Assembly: GCA_033763635.1 (NCBI GenBank)
Contig: JANRKG010000190.1
Coordinates: 1-5,481 of the forward strand
DNA: 5,481 bases
Reading direction: 5' to 3'
From: JANRKG01 sp033763635
GTDB lineage: Bacteria > Cyanobacteriota > Cyanobacteriia > GCF-001939115
Numbering within the stretch: position 1 is the stretch's first letter; each line of letters begins with the position of its first letter. Both the position numbers and the translations under genes were made by a program. Shown here piece after piece: positions 1-4,959 of the stretch. The notes beneath the pieces are model-generated. The model saw only the letters and a program-made list of their open reading frames with translations, was not told where the DNA came from and did no database searches.

Positions 1-318
1 GAGGCCAGGTTGAAAACGATGCTGGCAAAATTGTGCGAATCCAAACGGTGTGAATTACTGGAGTGCAAAGCAGATTTGGGAACTAAGGACCACATCCATC
101 TACTCATCGAGCGGCATCCGACTGTTGCAGAATCAGCATTAGCGGAAACCCTAAAAACGATTACCAGTCGAGAGATTCGTAAAGAGTTCAGGGAATTCCT
201 AAAACCGTACTATTGGAAGCCGGTATTCTGGAAGCGTGGATATTGTGCTGTTTCATCCGGTGGAGCGTCGTTGGATATCCTTAAGCAGTACATCGAGAAC
301 CAGGGCAATGATGATTAG
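1..318 (+). CDS. tnpA: IS200/IS605-family Y1 transposase TnpA, C-terminal part (cut by window edge)
   Basis: Single-strand transposase of the HUH/Y1 type, which cuts and rejoins the hairpin-flanked ends of IS200/IS605 elements. The frame is open from base 1 and ends at TAG 316-318, so the N-terminus lies outside the window. The TTG at 10 is not a credible start. Counting from that TTG, the HUH motif is His28-Ile-His30 in the context DHIHLLIE, and the catalytic tyrosine is Tyr94 in the near-terminal KQYIENQ motif. Between them, FWKRGY and the LKTITSREIRKEF helix match the usual family order. About 105 residues are visible against a typical 130-155, so roughly the first 30-45 are missing. A DLGTK stretch before the first His replaces the usual short MP or VMP, a small oddity. 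No tnpB is visible. Whether the element is intact cannot be judged without the left end. The family call is secure. Confidence 0.9.
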   Translation, partial: EARLKTMLAKLCESKRCELLECKADLGTKDHIHLLIERHPTVAESALAETLKTITSREIRKEFREFLKPYYWKPVFWKRGYCAVSSGGASLDILKQYIENQGNDD

Positions 319-360
319 TTCTATGGGCAATTCTGCTACCGCTCCACTGCCATGCCTTAA

Positions 361-424
361 CCCCCACCTGCTACGCGAGGATGGGGGAGTGCAGGCTAAT
401 CTTGTTCAAGGACATTTGAATCAA
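361..424 (+). mobile_element. Probable right-end region of the IS200/IS605 element
   Basis: IS200/IS605 elements end in subterminal imperfect hairpins recognised by TnpA, usually shortly after the tnpA stop. Two lie here, 43 bp after the stop. In the first (361-387), CCCCCACCT pairs with AGG-A-TGGGGG, leaving one bulged A and an 8-base loop. The second has arms of about 8 bases, TTGTTCAA (407-414) against TTGAATCAA (415 on), with one bulged T. TTCAA and TCAA tetramer/pentamer motifs near 410-423 resemble family cleavage sites, but the exact end cannot be placed from one copy. The call rests on position and structure only; a simple tnpA terminator is an alternative for the first hairpin. Confidence 0.45.
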
Positions 425-592
425 CCATTATAATTACGAATCGTTGACACCAAAAAAAGAAAAATTAAGCCATTAGAAAACATGCCGCCTGGAAAAGCTT
501 CCAAGTGATCTCTAATTCTTATCAAAAAATAATATTCTTGATATCTGATAAGTGACTATCTCTACTTTAAAGCTTTAGGTATCGCGGGCTAC
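425..592. other. AT-rich intergenic spacer between the IS end and the permease gene
   Basis: I found no gene in this spacer. It holds a short hairpin at 490-503 (TGGAA, loop AAGC, TTCCA) and a 7-base inverted repeat, CTTATCA at 518-524 against TGATAAG at 546-552, with an AT-rich 21-base interior. The longer repeat might mark an operator or a folded 3' end of the minus-strand permease transcript, but neither has a following T-tract in the right orientation. The transposase and the permease gene are tail to tail across this region. Confidence 0.4.
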
Positions 593-595
593 CTA
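576..595 (-). terminator. Small hairpin overlapping the permease stop codon
   Basis: TAGGTA at 576-581 is the perfect complement of TACCTA at 590-595, with an 8-base loop. The right arm includes the permease TAG stop (595-593 on the minus strand). Reading on the minus strand, no clean U-run follows, only an AAAGCTTTAAAG stretch, so this may be an mRNA 3'-end stabiliser or a weak terminator rather than a classical intrinsic terminator. Confidence 0.25.
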
Positions 596-1486
596 GCGTT
601 TCAACAAAGACTTTAACTCGCGCCACAGGGCAGATTCTCCCCGATCGCCCCCTCCCGGATGGGTCAGAACCCCATGAGCAGGACTGAACAGCAATCCCAA
701 CAGAAACAACCCAGAGGCCACCAATACAATCGCCGGACCCGAAGGTAGGTTATAGAAGTAACTGAGGTACATTCCACTGATACTGGCAGTAACCGCCAAG
801 GTGGCCCCAACCACCATCATCCAATGAAGCTGGCCCACGAGTAAATAAGCCGTTGCGGCAGGGGTAATCAGCAGGGACAGGACAAGAATAACCCCCACTG
901 CCTTCATGCTGGCAACGATCGTTAAGGCAATCAAAATCATCAGCCCAAAGTTCAGGAGGTTGACAGGCAAGCCCGCCGCCTCAGCCCCCAGGGGATCAAA
1001 AGTGTAAAACAGAAGTTCTTTGTACAGTAGAAAAACGACACTCAGCACGATCGCAGCAATTAACGCAGTATCCAGCACCTCACGGGGAGTCACACTCAGG
1101 ATATTCCCAAACAAAAAATGATTGAGATCCAGCTTGTTATCTTTCTGGATACGAGTGATCAGCGTAATTCCCAGGGCAAAGAAAGCTGAGAAGACAATTC
1201 CCATCGCTGCATCTTCCTTAATCGGCGATCGGGTGCGAATCCAGGTGATGGTCATGGTACTGATCACCCCCGCAATGAAAGCCCCGATAAAGATGTTGGC
1301 CCCGATCATAAAGGCAATCGCCAGCCCCGGCAAGACAGAATGGCTGATTGCATCTCCTAAGAGAGCGAGCCGCTGCACCATTAAGTAACTGCCAACCACC
1401 GCACAAATCAGGCCCACCAGTACAGCAATCACCACCGATCGCTGCATGAAGCCAAACTGAAGCGGTTCGAGAAAAGCTTGGAGCAT
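593..1486 (-). CDS. Mn/Zn-type ABC transporter permease (ABC-3 family, ZnuB/MntB/TroC-like)
   Basis: Membrane subunit of a metal-ion importer; two copies would form the channel for Mn2+ or Zn2+ across the plasma membrane. At 297 residues it is a normal length for the family (about 270-300). The sequence is strongly hydrophobic with about eight or nine predicted membrane segments. Recognisable family signatures are the RLALLGDAISHSVLPG block (residues 39-54, including Asp45 and His49), EDAAMGIVFS (91-100), HFLFGNIL (123-130) and the FDPLGAEAAGLPV loop (163-175) likely to contact the ATPase. The C-terminal 25 or so residues are a charged cytoplasmic tail. The ATG at 1486-1484 overlaps the ATPase stop by one base (TGATG), implying translational coupling, and a purine-rich GGGAGAGG lies just upstream inside the ATPase gene. 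The metal cannot be assigned from the permease alone. Confidence 0.93.
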   Translation of the reverse strand: MLQAFLEPLQFGFMQRSVVIAVLVGLICAVVGSYLMVQRLALLGDAISHSVLPGLAIAFMIGANIFIGAFIAGVISTMTITWIRTRSPIKEDAAMGIVFSAFFALGITLITRIQKDNKLDLNHFLFGNILSVTPREVLDTALIAAIVLSVVFLLYKELLFYTFDPLGAEAAGLPVNLLNFGLMILIALTIVASMKAVGVILVLSLLITPAATAYLLVGQLHWMMVVGATLAVTASISGMYLSYFYNLPSGPAIVLVASGLFLLGLLFSPAHGVLTHPGGGDRGESALWRELKSLLKR

Positions 1487-2298
1487 CAGGCCGCCTCTCC
1501 CGCAAAGAAGACGACTCGCCCCCCATACGCTTGATTCAGGTTTTCCGAGGTCAGGACATGGGGGCGGGGACCACTGGCAATCAGTTCCATGTTAAGCAGA
1601 ATCAGATCGTCAAAGTGGGTAATCGATTCCCCCAGATCGTGATTGACCACCAACACCAGTTTTCCAGCTTGAGCCAGTTCCCGGAAAATCCCAAAGATCA
1701 CTGCCTGGGTTTTCTGATCCACCCCCACAAAGGGTTCATCAAAACAAAAAATATCAGCTTCTTGTGCCAGGGATCGGGCCAGAAATACCCGCTGTTGCTG
1801 ACCGCCAGACAGTTGCCCAATGGGACGATCGCAGTAGTTTGCCATCCCCACCCGTTCCAGCGCATCCAGAGCCCCATGACGGCTCACAGATGAGAAAGGC
1901 CGGAACCACCCTGTCTTCCGCACTCGCCCCATCATCACCACATCCCAGACGGTTGCCGGGTAGCTCCAATCAATTTGCGATCGTTGGGGAACGTAGGCCA
2001 CCTGCTTTCGTTGTTCCGCCAGGGAGTGATCGCCATACTGTACCGTTCCCCCCTGGGCCGGAATCAATCCCAGCATCGCCTTCAGGAGGGTGCTTTTCCC
2101 GGCCCCATTCGGACCAATGATTCCCACCAATCGTCCCGATTCAACGGTAAAACTCACATCTCGGAGAGCCTGGACCGATCGATACTGCACATTCAAGTGG
2201 CTAACCTGTAAAGGGGTTGGCGTGAAATCAGGGACAGTTTGATTCCCTTTCCAGGGAGTCTGATCCAGGGCTTGCAGATGAGGGGAGCGGGAATTCAT
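1486..2298 (-). CDS. Mn/Zn-type ABC transporter ATPase (ZnuC/MntA/TroB-like)
   Basis: Cytoplasmic ATP-hydrolysing subunit that powers the adjacent permease. All nucleotide-binding motifs are intact: Walker A GPNGAGKST (62-70), Q-loop Gln105 in YVPQRSQIDW, signature LSGGQQQR (163-170), Walker B with catalytic Glu188 (IFCFDEP, 183-189), D-loop GVD (192-194) and the switch His220 in VNHDL. The SYPATVWDVVMMGR segment (112-125) just after the Q-loop is characteristic of metal-chelate (Mn/Zn) ATPases as opposed to amino-acid or sugar importers. Length is 270 residues, including about 29 residues before the usual first strand (LQVSHLNVQY). No in-frame alternative ATG or GTG suits a shorter product, so ATG 2298 is kept; a weak AAGAGAA lies upstream. 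It is first in a two-gene unit with the permease and is divergent from the binding-protein gene. Confidence 0.95.
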   Translation of the reverse strand: MNSRSPHLQALDQTPWKGNQTVPDFTPTPLQVSHLNVQYRSVQALRDVSFTVESGRLVGIIGPNGAGKSTLLKAMLGLIPAQGGTVQYGDHSLAEQRKQVAYVPQRSQIDWSYPATVWDVVMMGRVRKTGWFRPFSSVSRHGALDALERVGMANYCDRPIGQLSGGQQQRVFLARSLAQEADIFCFDEPFVGVDQKTQAVIFGIFRELAQAGKLVLVVNHDLGESITHFDDLILLNMELIASGPRPHVLTSENLNQAYGGRVVFFAGEAA

Positions 2299-2312
2299 GG
2301 CGATCGTTCTCT

Positions 2313-2370
2313 TAAAAAATGAAACGATTATGAAAATAAGATATCGTAAAAAATGAAACGATTATGAAAA
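2313..2370. promoter_or_regulatory. Duplicated operator-like element in the divergent metal-transporter promoter region
   Basis: The 88-bp gap between the divergent ATPase and binding-protein genes contains one 24-base sequence twice without mismatch, at 2313-2336 and 2347-2370, start to start 34 bp. Each copy begins TAAAAAATG and contains two TGAAA steps 11 bp apart (2320 and 2331; 2354 and 2365). Direct repeats at 11-bp spacing are the usual binding pattern of OmpR/PhoB-class response regulators. ManR, the Mn-sensing repressor of mntCAB in Synechocystis, belongs to that class. Inference only: a ManR-like regulator may control both directions. Each copy also holds ATTATG, which reads CATAAT on the minus strand, a -10-like hexamer; the copy at 2332-2327 would place transcription start about 20 bases before the ATPase ATG. 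A Zur or Fur-type site is the alternative. Confidence 0.55.
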
Positions 2371-2386
2371 CAATCGTAACTTTTCC

Positions 2387-3418
2387 ATGAAAGTCTCCGC
2401 TCTTACTCAGGCCAGAACTTCCTCTCCTCCCTATGCCCGATTTCCCTTCCTTCCGGCGGTCGGAGACGCGATATATCGTATCTCTATCGGGGGATTCCTG
2501 CTGTTGCTGGTGGGAGGATGCAATTTGCTGGATACCAGTACCCCTCCGGCTGCCGATCGATCGCCTGGGGAAAAACCCCGTGTTGTTGCCACCAGCACAA
2601 TTCTGGCGGATCTGACCAGTCAGATTGGGCAGGATGAAATTGACTTGACCAGTATCCTGCAACCAGGGGCTGATCCCCATGTGTACGAACCCGCTCCGGC
2701 AGACAGCCGCGCTTTAGAAGGGGCGGACGTGATTCTGTACAACGGTTACGATCTGGAGCCAGGAATTATCAAACTGATCAACGCAAGCGGGATCAAAGCA
2801 CGTAAGTTGGCAGTTGGGGAAGTAGTCAAGCCTTTGCAATTGCAGAAGAACGGACAGGCCACTGTTCCCGATCCCCATGTGTGGGGAGATGGGGAGAACG
2901 TGATTCAGATGGTGATTGCCATTCGGGATGAATTAGTCGAAGTTCAACCCGAAGACCGGGATCGCTTCACCCAAAACGCCGATCGCCTGATGGCAAACCT
3001 CAAGCGCCTGGACACCTGGATCGCGCAGCAAATCCAGACCATCCCAGCCGATCGACGGCGACTTGTCACAACCCACGATGCATTTCAATACTACGCCCAA
3101 GCCTATGCCCTGGAGATTGTAGGCACCCTCATTGGCATCAGCACAGAAGAACAACCCAGTGCCCAAACCGTGAAACGACTGGTGGAGTCTATCAAAGCTA
3201 CCAAAGTTCCTGCCATCTTTGCAGAAACCACGATCAATCCAGCCCTCATCCAAACCGTTGCCCAGGAAGCGGGGGTAAAACTCGCTCCTCGATCGCTCTA
3301 CTCCGACTCGATTGGGGCGAAGGGCAGCGATGGCGATTCCTATATCAAGATGATGGTTGCCAATACGACGACGATTGTAGAAGCATTAGGGGGAAAGGTC
3401 TCTCCCTTTGAGTTTTAG
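2387..3418 (+). CDS. Metal ABC transporter substrate-binding lipoprotein, TroA-like (cluster A-I)
   Basis: Captures Mn2+ or Zn2+ outside the plasma membrane and hands it to the permease. A basic N-region of about 30 residues precedes a hydrophobic stretch (32-44) and a lipobox ending LVGGC (Cys45), so the mature protein is a lipoprotein starting near residue 45. Two lobes follow, beginning at PRVVATSTILADL. Metal ligands read from family motifs are His98 (GADPHVYEP), His164 (DPHVWGD), His230 (TTHDAFQYYAQAY) and Asp307 (LYSDSIG). That His/His/His/Asp set is the one known for Treponema TroA, which binds Zn and Mn. Synechocystis MntC has Glu at the third position, and ZnuA proteins usually carry a His-rich loop that is absent here. 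Length (343) is normal for the family with a long leader. ATG 2387 is the only reasonable start; no Shine-Dalgarno is evident. The gene is separated from its ATPase/permease partners by a divergent promoter region. Confidence 0.93.
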   Translation: MKVSALTQARTSSPPYARFPFLPAVGDAIYRISIGGFLLLLVGGCNLLDTSTPPAADRSPGEKPRVVATSTILADLTSQIGQDEIDLTSILQPGADPHVYEPAPADSRALEGADVILYNGYDLEPGIIKLINASGIKARKLAVGEVVKPLQLQKNGQATVPDPHVWGDGENVIQMVIAIRDELVEVQPEDRDRFTQNADRLMANLKRLDTWIAQQIQTIPADRRRLVTTHDAFQYYAQAYALEIVGTLIGISTEEQPSAQTVKRLVESIKATKVPAIFAETTINPALIQTVAQEAGVKLAPRSLYSDSIGAKGSDGDSYIKMMVANTTTIVEALGGKVSPFEF

Positions 3419-3431
3419 AAAAGTCGTCCAC

Positions 3432-3448
3432 TGAAAAACTTGTTTTCA
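3432..3448 (+). terminator. Weak AT-rich hairpin after the binding-protein gene
   Basis: TGAAAA at 3432-3437 pairs with TTTTCA at 3443-3448 across a 5-base loop, 13 bases after the stop of the substrate-binding gene. The stem is AT-rich and lacks a T-tract, so termination would be inefficient. The rest of the 144-bp spacer to the next gene shows only a 5-base inverted repeat (ATTGC/GCAAT, about 3506-3522) and no clear promoter. Confidence 0.2.
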
Positions 3449-3562
3449 ACAAATCCTTCAATAAACATTGTTTCAAGTGACAGACTTTCGGCAACTTGCA
3501 GCATGATTGCATTAGGAGCAATTGTGCCTAAACAAGTCAGAAATTCGGGATAAAGCACCAGC

Positions 3563-4252
3563 ATGAACAACCCACAACCGATCGCACCCGTTGTCTACGA
3601 AGGCCAATTCGGACCCTACACGATCGATGACTCCGATCGTCGGGGAGTCCTGATCTATCGAGCAGGGTTAATGATCGCAGCCCTGAGTTTTGCGGTAGGA
3701 ACAAAGCTAGTGTTGTCCCAGGATTTGGCCCCTGATTCCCTCCGCTGGTTAACGCCACTCTATACCCTGTTCTGTGCCGCTTTGGGAGTGAGTTTGTTGA
3801 CCATTCACATTTATATGGCTGCCTTGCATCGAGTGTTACAGGGATTTTGGTTAGTCGGTGTCATTGCGTCTCTGGTAGCGGCCCATGCCGATCCTGAACC
3901 CTTTGCCCTGACTGTCTACCAAAACCCGATCGCCCTGGTCGGAGTCGGCTTTTTGTTCGCTGCCCTCACAGGCATTTTCTTCAAAGAAGCATTTTGTTTT
4001 AACCGTTTGGAAACGAAACTTCTGACCCCTTTAGTGCCATTTCTGATGCTGGGGCATCTGGTTCACGGATTGCCGATCGCCACAGAACAGGTGTTATTGG
4101 GAGCGTGGGCTGTGCTGTTAATGGTATTTGCCATTCGCAAGACTTTTCAGGTCATTCCAGCCGATATCGGCGACAAGTCAGTGTTTGAGTATCTCAAGCA
4201 GCAATCTAATCCCCAATCCCTTGAGGAGTTGCCCAACTCACCCTCGTCATGA
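3563..4252 (+). CDS. DUF2301 integral membrane protein, function unknown
   Basis: I recognise the DUF2301 pattern typical of cyanobacteria: a soluble N-terminus with VYEGQFGPYTIDDSDRRGV (residues 11-29), then an integral membrane region. About six hydrophobic segments are visible, roughly 32-51, 64-86, 93-108, 123-140, 153-170 and 177-193, ending in a polar tail rich in Ser, Pro, Asn and Glu. Probable conserved polar positions within or beside membrane segments include His82 and His89 (IHIYMAALHRVLQGFW), Lys141-Glu142 with Cys145 (FFKEAFCFNRLE), and His165 and His168 (GHLVHG). The His, Cys and Glu set hints at metal or cofactor binding, but nothing in the sequence proves it and no biochemical role is known to me. 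The ATG at 3563 follows a weak GGGA about 13 bases upstream. It is codirectional with the metal-binding lipoprotein gene, but the 144-bp gap does not require cotranscription. Confidence 0.85.
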   Translation: MNNPQPIAPVVYEGQFGPYTIDDSDRRGVLIYRAGLMIAALSFAVGTKLVLSQDLAPDSLRWLTPLYTLFCAALGVSLLTIHIYMAALHRVLQGFWLVGVIASLVAAHADPEPFALTVYQNPIALVGVGFLFAALTGIFFKEAFCFNRLETKLLTPLVPFLMLGHLVHGLPIATEQVLLGAWAVLLMVFAIRKTFQVIPADIGDKSVFEYLKQQSNPQSLEELPNSPSS

Positions 4253-4323
4253 GCATTCTAAAGCAAAGGGACTGTACTGTATTCTTTTCAGCCTAAGAAA
4301 CTTTCTAGAAAACAATTTCCCTG

Positions 4324-4375
4324 CTGGTTGAGCGAAGCCGAAACCAGCGACCGTACCCTGAACGAAGTCGAAGGG
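4324..4375. repeat. Two adjacent REP-like palindromic units
   Basis: Unit 1 (4324-4347) has a CTGGTT/AACCAG stem and unit 2 (4356-4375) a CCCT/AGGG stem. Both enclose the same core, GARCGAAGYCGA, in the same orientation, 8 bases apart. Unit 2 differs by one base (GAAC for GAGC) from the CCCTGAGCGAAGTCGAAGGG palindrome that I recall as a common dispersed intergenic repeat in many bacterial genomes, cyanobacteria among them. The stems differ between units yet remain paired, which suggests selection on the hairpin. The spacer 4253-4323 before them holds nothing recognisable. Confidence 0.65.
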
Positions 4376-4410
4376 CAACCGATTGGCAAACTATTTTCAA
4401 AAAACTGCTT

Positions 4411-4440
4411 AAGGGCATGGATTTTTCCATGCCTTGTTTA
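4411..4440. terminator. Bidirectional intrinsic terminator between convergent genes
   Basis: GGCATGG (4414-4420) pairs perfectly with CCATGCC (4427-4433) across a 6-base loop ATTTTT. Flanking AA/TT extends the stem if one G is bulged. On the plus strand it is followed by GTTTATTATT, and on the minus strand by AAGCAGTTTTTT, so both transcripts could end here. It sits 160 bases after the DUF2301 stop and 10-15 bases after the MAPEG stop, making it the natural terminator of the minus-strand MAPEG gene in particular. Confidence 0.75.
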
Positions 4441-4449
4441 TTATTCAAC

Positions 4450-4839
4450 TCAGGTAAAAATGCGCCATACGATCACCAGTAGTGCTAACAACGCAATGAA
4501 ATAAGCTCCCGATCGCGCCGTTGGAATCCCAGCTACATAAGTTACCCCATGCAAAATCCGGGCCGTGACAAGCACGATCGAGGCGATTGCCGTGACAGAA
4601 TCCGCTTGCCCCGCAACTTGCGCCGCTAGAATCACCACCGCAATCATCGCCAAATTATCATGATGATTCCGCTGGGCACGATCCGCCCGCCCTACCCAGG
4701 GTTCAGCCTCCACTAATTTTTCCCGATTACTCAGTGCCCAATCCAACCCAGCCGTCTTCACTCGCCCAATCGCCGGACCATGATTTAGAACCAGTCCCCA
4801 GAGAGCCAGAATGATCAAACAAGTTAAGTCAGTCGTCAT
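4450..4839 (-). CDS. MAPEG-family membrane protein
   Basis: Member of the MAPEG superfamily (membrane-associated proteins in eicosanoid and glutathione metabolism); some members are microsomal glutathione transferases, but most bacterial ones are uncharacterised. At 129 residues it has the usual four membrane segments, roughly 4-22, 59-78, 81-98 and 108-127. The family hallmark follows the first loop: GRADRAQRNHHDNLAM (50-65), with Arg51, Arg54, Asn58, His59 and Asn62 at positions corresponding to the RAxRAxxNxxE motif. The usual Glu is replaced by Asp61 or Asn62, so catalytic glutathione transferase activity is not assured. An AAGGA Shine-Dalgarno lies four bases before ATG 4839, supporting this start. 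It lies 120 bp downstream of the epimerase-like gene on the same strand; cotranscription is possible but the spacer contains a structured repeat. Confidence 0.9.
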   Translation of the reverse strand: MTTDLTCLIILALWGLVLNHGPAIGRVKTAGLDWALSNREKLVEAEPWVGRADRAQRNHHDNLAMIAVVILAAQVAGQADSVTAIASIVLVTARILHGVTYVAGIPTARSGAYFIALLALLVIVWRIFT

Positions 4840-4887
4840 AGAATCCTTGCCGCAGTTTCCAGAGCGATCGTAACTGATTGGGGGAAT

Positions 4888-4958
4888 GGGTAGTAAGGAA
4901 TGGAGAACAAGTAGTAAGGGATGATCCTAATCGACCCATTACCCATCCCCTATTACCC
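4888..4958. repeat. Imperfect inverted repeat of GGGTARTA-type units in the intergenic spacer
   Basis: GGGTAGTAAGGAATGG (4888-4903) matches the complement of 4943-4958 at 13 of 16 positions. A second left-hand copy, GTAGTAAGGGATG (4911-4923), matches the same arm at 11 of 13. The spacer therefore holds three related units, two in one orientation and one reversed, able to form alternative hairpins. It ends two bases from the stop codon of the epimerase-like gene and may act as its 3' structure. Low-complexity GGG/TAA repeats of this sort are common between cyanobacterial genes. Confidence 0.55.
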
Positions 4959-4959
4959 A

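Noticed and set aside
319..430. Possible omega-RNA (TnpB guide scaffold) overlapping the IS right end
   Set aside because: No tnpB is visible and the hairpins are adequately explained as transposon-end structures; the RNA scaffold cannot be recognised by eye.
236..433. Reading frame overlapping the end of the transposase
   Set aside because: It overlaps tnpA in another frame, crosses the hairpin region, and its product resembles nothing recognisable.
518..552. Inverted repeat CTTATCA/TGATAAG as an intrinsic terminator of the permease operon
   Set aside because: The stem is only 7 bp, the interior is long and AT-rich, and the T-run lies inside the loop rather than after the stem.
1764..2120. 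Plus-strand reading frames opposite the ATPase gene
   Set aside because: They are antisense to strongly conserved ATPase motifs and encode low-quality Pro/Ser/Arg-rich sequence typical of antisense shadows.
2313..2336. Zur box in the divergent gap
   Set aside because: The right half ATTATGA resembles ATTATCA of the cyanobacterial Zur consensus, but the left half matches poorly and the spacing is one base short. The 11-bp direct repeat explains the sequence better.
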